A DNA stretch of 64,000 nt, from assembly GCA_022432975.1 (NCBI GenBank), contig CM039508.1:13672954-13736953 (forward strand), written 5' to 3'. How positions within the stretch are numbered: position 1 is the stretch's first letter; each line of letters starts with the position of its first letter. Origin of the DNA: Begonia masoniana (Eukaryota; Streptophyta; Magnoliopsida; Cucurbitales; Begoniaceae). The notes beneath the pieces were generated by a model, which worked only from the letters and a program-made list of their open reading frames with translations, did not search any database and was not told where the DNA came from. Of the stretch, positions 37,585 through 50,900 are shown in pieces. A program made the translations under genes and the position numbers.

Positions 37585-38672
37585 TGATGCGAACCTCGGA
37601 TCGAAAGGACCCGGGACCCGACAACAACGCGGAATAATTGAAAGAACGCCTTTTGATTCAAGAACAAAGTAAGGAACTAAGACCCCAATCGAAGAATTTG
37701 ATGGAACCCTAGTTATCAAAACAGGAGCTTGACCCGAGCCACACCTGTTGGCTGAACCAAAGCTATCAAAACAGGAGCTTGACCCAGACCAAACTCGTTG
37801 ATAAGAACCAAAGTTATCAAGCGAGATTCTTCAAGCGTGACTTGAAGAAGATCGTTGTTCTTCGCAAAGAACCAAAGAGAAATCCTCTCAAAAAAACTCT
37901 CAATTTTTAATTCAAACTTGTTCTCCTAAATCAAAAGTGTTTTGCCATTAAATAGGCTACACATGAAAATTAAATTAAATAATTAAAAAAAACGAAAATA
38001 AAAATAAAATAACTAATAAAATCGTGAGATAATGATCCTTTGCATGATAAGATATCATCTCACGTTTAAACTACGTTTGAATATAATTTGAGTAGATTCT
38101 GTCGGATAAAATCTCTTATACGTGATTTGTTTGGATTTGCATGTGCTTCTCATGTGACTATTTAATTATTGCACGTGCATGTGCATGACACATGTAAATC
38201 TTCATGCATCTTTGGCCTCCCCTGCTTCAAAAGATATTCCAATAATTTTGGGCTTCTTGCTCTTGTCATTGGGCCCACCGTATCTTCAATTGGATCATTG
38301 TTCTTGGGCTTTGATTTGGTCTCAACTTGAATCACATCATAAACCAAGATATGTGGATCTTTATCTCTTTCCAACCCACGTGAATCTTTATCTCTTTGTA
38401 GTTTGTGTGGATCTTTACCCTTCTCTCTCCAATTCATTGGTATTTGTGGAGCCCAATTCCGTGCCTTATGGGTCTTCTTTTGCTAATTTCGTGGGGCACA
38501 CTTCCATGCTACAAATCTATTTATTTTTATAGCCTTTTGCTTTTGTTGTGATGACTCTTTTTCTTGGGTTTCCGCGACTAAACCATGTGAAGCTTTGTTC
38601 GTTGGACCTCCTTTATCTTCTAATAGATCATGGTCCTTGACTTTGAGATTTATCGCTCCTCGGTTCACATCA
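37585..38672 (-). mobile_element. Solo LTR, family B copy 3 (1,088 bp, TSD AGTCA)
   Basis: Complete LTR with TGATGCGAACC and GGTTCACATCA ends and a perfect 5-bp duplication AGTCA at 37580-37584 and 38673-38677, inside the monomer block CACAAGTCATGTAAC. The minus-strand polyprotein tail sits at its right end. TTAAATAGGC near 37950 matches the conserved TATA-like site of this group (TATTTAA on the minus strand). The second LTR start found inside it (minus-strand TGATGTGATTC, right edge about 38338) is discussed under findings. Confidence 0.94.
38162..38668 (-). pseudogene. LTR-encoded polyprotein tail, family B copy 3 (one frameshift)
   Basis: Two overlapping-phase frames (38483-38668 and 38162-38437) together match the continuous tail in copies 1 and 4; they are separated by one frameshift near 38440-38480. 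Landmarks: VKDHDLLEDKGG, LVYDVIQVETKSKPKNND and EDTVGPMTRARSPKLL. The GPMTRARS motif is best kept in this copy and supports its identity as the end of a Ty3/gypsy polyprotein. Confidence 0.65.
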
Positions 38673-39490
38673 AGTCATGTAACTCTCAACCTCATTTGCT
38701 TGATACGTTCAGCACTTTTGGAGCAAATCGATTGAAGTACAGTTTCTTATACTTCATCAAACGCATTACTAATTCTGAATTACTCGTCCATCAAGGTTAT
38801 TGGGTCATCAATACACGTCGTTCTCGTCACTTCAAGTTAAAACCTTGAATGTGAAATGGATAACTTAGGTTCTAATCACAAGTCATGTAACACTCAACCT
38901 CATTTGGAGGAAATCGATTGAAGTAAAGTTTCTTATACTTCATCAAACGCATTACTAAGTCTTAATTACTCGTCCATGAAGGTTATTGGGTCCTCAATAC
39001 ACGTCGTTCTCATCACTTCAAGTAAAAACCTTGAATGTGAAATGGATAACTTAGGTTCTAACTACAAGTCATGTAACACTCAACCTCATTTGCTTGATCT
39101 GTTCAACTCTTTTGGAGCAAATCGATTGAAGTACAGTTTCTTATACTTCATCAAACGCATTACTAAGTCTGAATTACTCGTCCATGAAGGTTATTGGGTA
39201 CTCAATACACGTCGTTCTCGTCACTTCAAGTAAAAACATTGAATGTGAAATGCATAACTTAGGTTCTAACCACAAGTCATGTAACACTCAACCTCATTTG
39301 CTTGATACGTTCAGCTCTTTTGGAGCAAATCGATTGAAATAAAGTTTCTTATACTTCATCAAACGCATTACTAAGTCTTAATTACTCGTCCACGAAGGTT
39401 ATTGGGTCCTCAATACACGTCGTTCTCATCACTTCAAGTAAAAACCTTGAATGTGAAATGGATAACTTAGGTTCTAACCACAAGTCATGT
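38673..39490 (+). repeat. 208-bp satellite (~3.9 monomers)
   Basis: Plus-polarity monomers between two LTR insertions. One near 38905 lacks about 25 bp (CTCATTTGGAGGAAATCG). The array ends with CATGT, the target duplication of the 39491 insertion. Confidence 0.95.
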
Positions 39491-39650
39491 TGTAACACCC
39501 GACATTTCGGCCAGGTGATTCTCTGACCATTTTCATTGTCTCTCTCTTATTTAACCTTTATGATTTAAATTTAATGTTAAGACAAATTTATTACAAGTAG
39601 AGTAAAACTAGGTTGGGTGGCAGTTTTGTAATTAAGATTGATGGGTTGAG

Positions 39651-39658
39651 TATAAATA
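39651..39658 (+). promoter_or_regulatory. TATA box of family G LTR
   Basis: TATAAATA lies about 160 bp inside the LTR, preceded by a mixed AT/GC region and followed about 30-50 bp later by AACCTTAAACCTC, a plausible transcription start region. Not tested by anything else in the sequence. Confidence 0.5.
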
Positions 39659-40475
39659 GAAAATGGAAACCTTAAACCTCATTTTATTACCACTGTAGCC
39701 GACATTCCCTCTCGGCGATTCCTTCTCTCCCAAGCTTTTGCTCTCGGCTACCAGAATCTTCCCTTGCTGACGGCTGGTTTCAGCCTGCTTTTCTCTGCAA
39801 ATCCGCACCCGAGGTATGAAATGGACAATGTAGTCATTTATTAGTGATTAAAGTTCTGCTTTCAGCTCGGCATTTGAGTTCGGAATTTTCTTAGCAGTGG
39901 CCGAGTAGTTTAAGACCCTTTTAAGTCTGAGAGTAGAAATATCATCCCAATCGATTCTGAACATTTCAAAGTAACCAACTCGGATTTAATCAATGGTAAA
40001 ACCTGTCCACCTAGTTTCAGATTTCAGACTGCAGTGTGTCAAACAGAGGATTCGGAGTAACCTTAGCAATTAGAGTTCTAGGACGATTTATGAATAGAAC
40101 TATTAGGACCTTTGTTTTAACTACTGTAATGTACATGTTTTAGGTGAAGAAGTTTAAAAGGAAGAAGCTCGGATTGCTAAGGAAACCAGGTAAGTGAATG
40201 TATTAAGATTTCCGGCCACTAGGGCCCTACACCGCAAGGGTATTAGGAAATCATTGAGATGTCTGTCTGTTGACTATGACTAGTTATTGCCATGAAATGA
40301 AGAAATTGTGTAAGAAGATGTTAAGTTACAGGATGTTTTGCTTGTCCTTATGGTATGATTTCTCTCTGTGAACTTCATGTTTATGTATTGAGTCCACGTT
40401 TATGACTGAGTTAAGAACATGAAAAGTAAATGTAATCATGATTAAGTGCAGGACGGGGAAAAGAGACCATGACAA

Positions 40476-40612
40476 GTATAGCTCGCGGATTCTCCCCCTG
40501 GTGGAGGCCGAGCTGATGATATGTATGGCTCGCGAATTCTCCCCCTGGTGGAGGCCGAGTTGATGATGTGTATGGCTCGCGAATTCTCCCACTGGTGGAG
40601 GCCGAGTTAGTC
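40476..40612 (+). repeat. 47-bp minisatellite, 2.9 copies, in family G LTR
   Basis: Units start at GTATRGCTCGCG (40476, 40523, 40570) and contain TTCTCCCCCTGGTGGAGG with a short CC-TGGTGG inverted feature. Only a few substitutions separate the copies. Confidence 0.9.
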
Positions 40613-41176
40613 GTTACTATGATTGCCGCGATAGGTAAATGACTATGAACCCCTGTCTTTCTCCCTCGTCTCCTGCCTTAATACATGCCATGTAAATAAT
40701 GAAAATGAACATGAATGAAGAAAGGTTTATGAACTTGTGTTCTTTAATTTGTGCACTCATGTATATCTGTCAGCATGCATTCCTTACTAAGCATTAGGCT
40801 TATAGTTGAACCCTATGGTGTAGGTGAAGGAGGTTCAGGTGAGGATACTTTGTTCAAAGAGGATGCTTAAGGCTGGTTGCTGGAGGAAGCTCAAAATGAC
40901 AGTGCAGGACTGGAAAGGCGATTTATGACCCCTGGTTAACGCTCTTTTGTTTCAGTAAAATAAAGGATATGGTAGTTTAAGTAGGATGAGATTATTTTAT
41001 AATGTTGAGCCTTGAGACTGTCTAGTTGATCACTGAGTCAGGGAATGATTATATAGATTTATAAATGATCTGTAGCTTAAGTCTTCCGCTATATGCATTC
41101 TGAATGAGTTGTGGTTTCTTTCTGTTGGAAGGAGTCATTTGATGATTTAGTGTTTTCTACCGTAAGATGGAAGCTG

Positions 41177-41430
41177 GATGGTTTAGTCTTCCGGCTGACG
41201 TCATCGGCAGATGCCGAATGATAGTAGTTGATGGTTTAGTCTTCCGGCTGACGTCATCGGCAGATGCCAAATGATACTAGTTTAAGGGTTTAGTCTTCCG
41301 GCTGACGTCATCGGTAGATGCCGAATGATGGTAATTTGATGGTTTAGTCTTCCGGATGACGTCACCGGTAGATGTAGAATGTGTTTTGTCGTTTAGCGAC
41401 CGGTGGATGTTGGCTGACGTCACCGGAAGT
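41177..41430 (+). repeat. 53-55 bp minisatellite, ~4.5 copies, in family G LTR
   Basis: Units start at GATGGTTTAGTCTTCCGG (41177, 41230, about 41283 and 41338) and contain CTGACGTCATCGGCAGATG; the last copies decay. TGACGTCA is the palindromic core bound by plant bZIP factors, so several such cores are stacked here. Confidence 0.88.
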
Positions 41431-41939
41431 TGTAAATGTTATCTTGTCGTCTAGTGACCAATGGATGTCACCGGATGATGTTTTAATTGAGCACGCGAGG
41501 CCCACGTGCCCACCGGAAGATGTCTCCTTTTAGGCGGTGTTAAGCGAGTCACGCGCAATGCACGTGATGACCGGACGATGAAATTCCTGTGGATTGTCAA
41601 CATATGCAACCCATGCAAACCCGAGTAGAATTATGTTAAGAGAGTTGAGGGCATTCCTTCCTTGGCCGAATTTTGTCAAGAAACCGATGACCGAGCCTAG
41701 TCGCTCGACTCTGTGAGAGTTTGAGCCGACGAGGTGTAGGAAATCGTGCACGAGAGGATTCGTCTTCCTTGATGGATCTGCGTCTCTGTTTCCAGTTTTA
41801 TAAAAAAAAAAACAAAATATGTATTATGCAAATGTGAATGTCTGTCGAGAGTTAGATAAGATGTAATAATAGTAAAAGTCAAGCGAACGATTAATGAAAG
41901 ATTATGAATACGTGACGGCTCCTGGCCGGGGTCGTTACA

Positions 41940-44900
41940 CATGTAACACTCAACCTCATTTGCTTGATACGTTCAGCACTTTTGGAGCAAATCGATTGAA
42001 GTAAAGTTTCTTATACTTCATCAAACGCATTATTAATTCTGAATTACTCGTCCATGAAGGTTATTGGGTACTCAATACACGTCGTTCTCATCACTTCAAG
42101 TAAAAACCTTGAATGTGAAATGGATAACTTAGGTTCTAACTACAAGTCATGTAACACTCAACCTCATTTGCTTGATACGTTCAGCTCTATTGGAGGAAAT
42201 CGATTGAAGTAAAGTTTCTTATACTTCATCAAACGCATTACTAAGTCTTAATTACTCGTCCATGAAGGTTATTTTGTCCTGAACACACGTAGTACTCATC
42301 ACTTCAAGTAAAAACATTGAATGTGAAATGCATAACTTACGTTCAAACCACAAGTCATGTAACACTCAACCTCATTTGCTTGATACGTTCAGCTCTTTTG
42401 GAGCAAATCGATTGAAGTAAAGTTTCTTATACTTCATCAAACGCATTACTAAGTCTGAATTACTCGTCCATGAATGTTATTGGGTACTCAATACACGTCG
42501 TTTTCGTCACTTCAAGTTAAAACCTTGAATGTGAAATGCATAACTTAGGTTCTAACCACAAGTCATGTAACACTCAACCTCTTTTGCTTGATACGTTCAG
42601 CTCTTTTGGAGCAAATCGATTGAAGTAAAAGTTCTTATACTTCATCAAACGCATTACTAAGTCTTAATTACTCGTCCATGAAGGTTATTGGGTACTCAAT
42701 ACACGTCGTTCTCATCACTTCAAGTTAAAACCTTGAATGTGAAATAGAAAACTTAGGTTCTAACCACAAGTCATGTAACACTCAACCTCATTTGCTTGAT
42801 ACTTTCAGCTCTTTTGGAGCAAATCGATTGAAGTAAAGTTTCTTATACTTCATCAAACGCATTACTAAGTCTGAATTACTCGTCCATGAAGGTTATTGGG
42901 TACTCAATACACGTCGTTCTCGTCACTCCAAGTAAAAACTTTGAATGTGAAATGCATAACTTAGGTTCTAACCACAAGTCATGTAGCACTCAACCTAATT
43001 TGCTTGATACGTTCAGCTTTTTTGGAACAAATCGATTGAAGTAAAGTTTCTTATAATTCATCAAACGCATTACTAAGTCTGAATTACTCGTCCATGAAGG
43101 TTATTGGGTACTCAATACACGTCGTTCTCATCATATCAAGTAAAAACTTTGAATGTGAAATGGATCACTTAGGTTCTAACCACATGTCATGTAACACTCA
43201 ACCTCATTTGCTTGATACGTTCAGCTCTTTTAGAGCAAATCGATTGAAGTAAAGTTTCTTATACTTCATCAAACGCATTACTAAGTCTTAATTACTCGTC
43301 CACGAAAGTTATTGGGTCCTCAATACACGTCGTTCTCATCACTTCAAGTAAAAACTTTGAATGTTAAATGGATAACTTAGGTTTTAACCACAAGTCATGT
43401 AACACTCAACCTCATTTGCTTGATACGTTCAGCTCTTTTGGAGCAAATCGATTGAAGTAAAGTTTCTTATACTTCATCAAACGCATTACTAAGTCTGAAT
43501 TACTCGTCCATGAAGGTTATTGGGTACTAAATACACGTCGTTCTCGTCACTTCAAGTAAAAACTTTGAATGTGAAATGCATAACTTAGGTTCTAACCACA
43601 AGTCATGTAGCACTCAACCTAATTTGCTTGATACGTTCAGCTTTTTTGGAACAAATCGATTGAAGTAAAGTTTCTTATAATTCATCAAACGCATTACTAA
43701 GTCTGAATTACTCGTCCATGAAGGTTATTGGGTACTCAATACACGTCGTTCTCATCACATCAAGTAAAAACTATGAATGTGAAATGGATAACTTAGGTTC
43801 TAACCACATGTCATGTAACACTCAACCTAATTTGCTTGATACGTTCAGCTCTTTTAGAGCAAATCGATTGAAGTAAAGTTTCTTATACTTCATCAAACGC
43901 ATTACTAAGTCTTAATTACTCGTCCATGAAGGTTATAGGGTACTCAATACACGTCGTTTTCGTCACTTCAAGTTAAAATCTTGAATGTGAAATGCATAAC
44001 TTATGTTCTAACCACAAGTCATGTAAAACTCAACCTCATTTGCTTGATACGTTCAGCTCTTTTGGAGCAAATCGATTGAAGTAAAGTTTCTTATACTTCA
44101 TCAAACGCATTACTAAGTCTGAATTACTCGTCCATGAAGGTTATTGGGTACTCAATACACGTCGTTCTCGTCACTTCAAGTAAAAACTTTGAATGTGAAA
44201 TGCATAACTTAGGTTCTAACCAGAAGTCATGTAACACTCAACCTCATTTGCTTGATACGTTCAGCTTTTTTGGAACAAATCGATTGAAGTAAAGTTTCTT
44301 ATAATTCATCAAACGCATTACTAAGTCTTAATTACTCGTCCATGAAGGTTATTGGGTACTCAATACACGTCGTTCTCATCACATCAAATAAAAACTTTGA
44401 ATGTGAAATGGATAACTTAGGTTCTAACCACATGTCATGTAACACTCAACCTAATTTGCTTGATACGTTCAGCTCTTTTAGAGCAAATCGATTGAAGTAA
44501 AGTTTCTTATACTTCATCAAACGCATTACTAAGTCTTAATTACTCGTCCATGAAGGTTATTGGGTCCTCAATACACGTCGTTCTCATCACTTCAAGTAAA
44601 AACCTTGAATGTTAAATGGATAATTTAGGTTCTAACCACAAGTCATGTAACACTCAACCTCATTTGCTTGATACATTCAGCTCTTTTGGAGCAAATCGAT
44701 TAAAGTAAAGTTTCTTATACTTCATCAAACGCATTACTAAGTCTTAATTACTCGTCCATGAAGGTTATTGGGTCCTCAATACACGTCGTTCTCATCACTT
44801 CAAGTAAAAACCTTGAATGTTAAATGGATAACTTAGGTTCTAACCACAAGTCATGTAACACTCAACCTCATTTGCATGATACGTTCAGCTCTTTTGGAGC

Positions 44901-47900
44901 AAATCGATTAAAGTAAAGTTTCTTATACTTCATCAAACGCATTACTAAGTCTTAATTACTCGTCCATGAAGGTTATTGGGTCCTCAATACACGTCATTCT
45001 CATCACTTCAAGTAAAAACCTTGAATGTGAAATGGATAACTTAGTTTCTAACCACAAGTCATGTAACACTCAACCTCATTTGCTTGATACGTGCAACTCT
45101 TTTGGAGCAAATCGATAGAAGTAAAGTTTATTATACTTCATCAAACGCATTACTAAGTCTGAATTACTTGTCCATGAAGGTTATTCGGCACTCAACACAC
45201 GTCGTTCTCATCACTTCAAGTAAAAACCTTGAATGTGAAATGGAAAACTTAGGTTCTAACAACAAGTCATGTAACACTCAACCTCATTTGCTTGATACGT
45301 TCAGCTCTTTTGGAGCAAATCAATTGAAGTAAAGTTTCTTATACTTCATCAAACGCATTACTAAGTCTGAATTACTCGTCCATGAATGTTATTGGGTACT
45401 CAATACACGTCGTTTCGTCACTTCAAGTAAAAACCTTGAATGTGAAATGGCATAACTTAGGTTCTAACCACAAGTCATGTAACACTCAACCTCATTTGCT
45501 TGATACGTTCAGCTCTTTTGGAGCAAATCGATTGAAGTAAAAGTTCTTATACTTCATCAAACGCATTACTAAGTCTTAATTACTCGTCCATGAAGGTTAT
45601 TGGGTACTCAATACACGTCGTTCTCATCACTTCAAGTTAAAAACCTTGAATGTGAAATGGATAAACTTAGGTTCTAACCACAAGTCATGTAACACTCAAC
45701 CTCATTTGCTTGATACGTTCAGCTCTTTTGGAGCAAATCGATTGAAGTAAAGTTTCTTATACTTCATCAAACGCATTACTAAGTCTTAATTACTCGTCCA
45801 TGAAGGTTATTGGGTCCTCAATACACGTCGTTCTCAGTCACTTCAAGTAAAAACTTGAATGTGAAATGCATAACTTAGGTTCTAACCACAAGTCATGTAG
45901 CACTCAACCTAATTTGCTTGATACGTTCAGCTTTTTTAGAACAAATCGATTGAAGTAAAGTTTCTTATAATTCATCAAACGCATTACTAAGTCTGAATTA
46001 CTCGTCCATGAAGGTTATTGGGTACTCAATACACGTCGTTCTCATCACATCAAGTAAAAACTTTGAATGTGAAATGGATAACTTAGGTTCTAACCACATG
46101 TCATGTAACACTCAACCTAATTTGCTTGATACGTTCAGCTCTTTTAGAGCAAATCGATTGAAGTAAAGTTTCTTATAATTCATCAAACGCATTACTAAGT
46201 CTGAATTACTCGTCCATGAAGGTTATTGGGTACTCAATACACGTCGTTCTCATCACTTCAAGTAAAAACTTGAATGTGAAATGGATAACTTAGGTTCTAA
46301 CCACATGTCATGTAACACTCAACCTCATTTGCTTGATACGTTCAGCTCTTTTGGAGCAAATCGATTGAAGTAAAGTTTCTTATACTTCATCAAACGCATT
46401 ACTAAGTCTTAATTACTCGTCCATGAAGGTTATTGGGTCCTAATACACGTCGTTCTCATCACTTCAAGTAAAAACTTGAATGTGAAATGCATAACTTAGG
46501 TTCTAACCACAAGTCATGTAACACTCAACCTCATTTGCTTGATACGTTCAGCTCTTTTGGAGCAAATCGATTGAAGTAAAGTTTCTTATAATTCATCAAA
46601 CGCATTACTAAGTCTTAATTACTCGTCCATGAAGGTTATTGGGTACTCAATACACGTCGTTCTCATCACATCAAGTAAAAACCTTGAATGTGAAATGGAT
46701 AACTTAGGTTCTAACCACAAGTCATGTAACACTCAACCTCATTTGCTTGATACGTTCAGCTCTTTTGAGAGCAAATCGATTGAAGTAAAGTTTCTTATAC
46801 TTCATCAAACGCATTACTAAGTCTTAATTACTCGTCCATGAAGGTTATTGGGTACTCAATACACGTCGTTCTCGACACTTCAAGTAAAAACCTTGAATGT
46901 GAAATGGATAACTTAGGTTCTAACCACAAGTCATGTAACACTCAACCTCATTTGCTTGATACGTTCAGCTCTTTTGGAGCAAATCGATTGAAGTAAAGTT
47001 TCTTATACTTCATCAAACGCATTACTAAGTCTTAATTACTCGTCCATGAAAGTTATTGGGTCCTCAATACACGTCGTTCTAATCACTTCAAGTAAAAACC
47101 TTGAATGTGAAATGGCATAACTTAGGTTCTAACCACAAGTCATGTAACACTCAACCTCATTTGCTTGATACGTTCAGCTCTTTTGGAGCAAATCGATTGA
47201 AGTAAAGTTTCTTATACTTCATCAAACGCATTACTAAGTCTTAATTACTCGTCCATGAAAGTTATTGGGTCCTCAATACACGTCGTTCTCATCACTTCAA
47301 GTAAAAACCTTGAATGTGAAATGGATAACTTAGGTTCTAACCACAAGTCATGTAACACTCAACCTCATTTGCTTGATACGTTCAGCTCTTTTGGAGCAAA
47401 TCGATTGAAGTAAAGTTTCTTATACTTCATCAAACGCATTACTAAGTCTTAATTACTCGTCCATGAAGGTTATTGGGTCCTCAATACACGTCGTTCTCAT
47501 CACTTCAAGTAAAAACCTTGAATGTTAAATGGATAACTTAGGTTCTAACCACAAGTCATGTAACACTCAACCTCATTTGCTTGATACGTTCAGCTCTTTT
47601 GGAGCAAATCGATTGAAGTAAAGTTTCTTATACTTCATCAAACGCATTACTAAGTTTTAATTACTCGTCCATGAAGGTTATTGGGTCCTCAATACACGTC
47701 GTTCTCATCACTTCAAGTAAAAACCTTGAATGTGAAATGGATAACTTAGGTTCTAACCACAAGTCATGTAACACTCAACCTCATTTGCTTGATACGTTCA
47801 ACTCTTTTGGAGCAAATCGATTGAAGTAAAGTTTATTATACTTCATCAAACGCATTACTAAGTCTTAATTACTTGTCCATGAAGGTTATTCGGCACTCAA

Positions 47901-50900
47901 CACACGTCGTTCTCATCACTTCAAGTAAAAACCTTGAATGTGAAATGGAAAACTTAGGTTCTAACCACAAGTCATGTACCACTCAACCTCATTTGCTTGA
48001 TACGTTAAGCTCTTTTGGAGCAAATCAATTGAAGTAAAGTTTCTTATACTTCATCAAACGCATTACTAAGTCTGAATTACTCGTCCATGAAGGTTATTGG
48101 GTACTCAATACACGTCGTTCTCATCACTTCAAGTAAAAACCTTGAATGTGAAATGGATAACTTAGGTTCTAACCACAAGTCATGTAACACTCAACCTCAT
48201 TTGCTTGATACGTTCAGCTCTTTTGGAGCAAATCGATTGAAGTAAAGTTTCTTATACTTCATCAAACGCATTACTAAGTCTGAATTACTCGTCCATGAAG
48301 GTTATTGGGTACTCAATACACGTCGTTCTCATCACATCAAGTAAAAACTTTGAATGTGAAATGGATAACTTAGGTTCTAACCACATGTCATGTAACACTC
48401 AACCTAATTTGCTTGATACGTTCAGCTCTTTTAGAGCAAATCGATTGAAGTAAAGTTTCTTATACTTCATCAAACGCATTACTAAGTCTTAATTACTCGT
48501 CCATGAAGGTTATTGGGTCCTCAATACACGTCGTTCTCATCACTTCAAGTAAAAACCTTGAATGTGAAATGGATAACTTAGGTTCTAACCACAAGTCATG
48601 TAACACTCAACCTCATTTGCTTGATACGTTCAGCTCTTTTGGAGCAAATCGATTGAAGTAAAGTTTCTTATACTTCATCAAACGCATTACTAAGTCTGAA
48701 TTACTCGTCCATGAAGGTTATTGGGTACTCAATACACGTCGTTTTCATCACTTCAAGTAAAACCTTGAATGTGAAATGGATAACTTAGGTTCTAACCACA
48801 AGTCATGTAACACTCAACCTCATTTGCTTGATACGTTCAGCTCTTTTGGAGCAAATCGATTGAAGTAAAGTTTCTTATACTTCATCAAACGCATTACTAA
48901 GTCTGAATTACTCGTCCATGAAGGTTATTGGTACTCAATACACGTCGTTCTCGTCACTTCAAGTAAAACCTTGAATGTGAAATGGATAACTTAGGTTCTA
49001 ACCACAAGTCATGTAACACTCAACCTCATTTGCTTGATACGTTCAGCTCTTTTGGAGCAAATCGATTGAAGTAAAGTTTCTTATATTTCATCAAACGCAT
49101 TACTAAGTATTAATTACTCGTCCATGAAGGTTATTGGGTCCTCAATACACGTCGTTCTCATCACTTCAAGTAAAAACCTTGAATGTGAAATGGATAACTT
49201 AGGTTCTAACCACAAGTCATGTAACACTCAACCTCATTTGCTTGATACGTTCAGCTCTTTTGGAGCAAATCGATTGAAGTAAAGTTTCTTATACTTCATC
49301 AAACGCATTACTAAGTCTTAATTACTCGTCCATGAAGGTTATTGGTCCTCAATACACATCGTTCTCATCACTTCAAGTAAAAACCTTGAATGTGAAATGC
49401 ATAACTTAGGTTCTAACCACAAGTCATGTAACACTCAACCTCATTTGCTTGATACGTTAAGCTCTTTTGGAGCAAATCGAATTGAAGTAAAGTTTCTTAT
49501 ACTTCATCAAACGCATTACTAAGTCTTAATTACTCGTCCATGAAGGTTATTGGGTCCTCAATACACATCGTTCTCATAACATCAAGTTAAAACCTTGAAT
49601 GTGAAATGCATAACTTAGGTTCGAACCACAAGTCATGTAACACTCAACCTCATTTGCTTGATACGTTCAGCTCTTTTGGAGCAAATCGATTGAAGTAAAG
49701 TTCTTATACTTCATCAAACGCATTACTAAGTATTAATTACTCGTCCATGAAGGTTATTGGGTCCTCAATACACGTCGTTCTCATCACTTCAAGTAAAAAC
49801 CTTGAATGTGAAATGGATAACTTAGGTTCTAACCACAAGTCATGTAACACTCAACCTCATTTGCTTGATACGTTCAACACTTTTGGAGCAAATCGATTGA
49901 AGTAAAGTTTCTTATACTTCATCAAACGCATTACTAAGTCTGAATTACTCGTCCATGAAGGTTATTCGGCACTCAACACACGTCGTTCTCGTCACTTCAA
50001 GTAAAAACCTTGAATGTGAAATGGATAACTTAGTTTCTAACCACAAGTCATGTAACACTCAACTTCATTTGCTTGATACGTTCAGCTCTTTTGGAGCAAA
50101 TCAAAATGAAGTAAAGTTTCTTATACTTCATCAAATGCATTACTAAGTCTTAATTACTCGTCCATGAAGGTTATTGGGTCCTCAATACACATCGTTCTCA
50201 TAACATCAAGTTAAAACCTTAAATGTGAAATGCATAACTTAGGTTCTAACCACAAGTCATGTAACACTCAACCTCATTTGCTTGATACGTTCAGCTCTTT
50301 TGGAGCAAATCGATTGAAGTAAAGTTTCTTATACTTCATCAAACGCATTACTAAGTTTGAATTACTCGTCAATGAAGGTTAGATACACGTCGTTCTCATC
50401 ACTTCAATTTAATACCTTGAATGTAAAATGGATAACTTAAATTCTAATAACAAGTCATGTAACTCTCAACCTCATTTGCTTGATACGTTCAGCTCTTTTG
50501 GAGCAAATCGATTGAAGTAAAGTTTCTTATACTTCATCAAACGCATTACTAAGTCTTAATTACTCGTCCATAAAGGTTATTGGGTACTCAATACACGTCG
50601 TTCTCGTCACTTCAAGTTAAAACCTTGATTGTGAAATGCATAACTTAGGTTCTAACCACAAGTCATGTAACATTCAACCTCATTTGCTTGATACGTTCAG
50701 CACTTTTGGAACAAATCGATTGAAGTAAAGTTTCTTATACTTCATCAAACGCATTACTAAGTCTGAATTACTCGTCCATGAAGGTTATTGGGTACTCAAT
50801 ACACGTCGCTCTCGTCACTTCAAGTAAAAACCTTGAATGTGAAATGGATAACTTAGGTTCTAACCACAAGTCATGTAACACTCAACCTCATTAGCTTGAT

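Larger units (their letters stand above)
39491..41939 (+). mobile_element. Solo LTR, family G (2,449 bp, TSD CATGT)
   Basis: Starts TGTAACACCCGAC and ends GGTCGTTACA, with terminal TGTAAC/GTTACA inverted ends and a perfect CATGT duplication at 39486-39490 and 41940-41944. It has no long coding frame, a TATA box at 39651 (giving the plus orientation), AATAAA near 40960, and two minisatellites. The size, ends and duplication fit a solo LTR of a large plant gypsy element (TGTAACACCC starts are common among them), unrelated to the A-F families here. A terminal-repeat-only non-autonomous element is less likely because no internal primer site or second LTR is seen. Confidence 0.88.

Noticed and set aside
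41530..41942. Minus-strand frames of 73-81 codons in the family G LTR
   Set aside because: Short, no motif, and opposite to the transcription direction implied by the TATA box.
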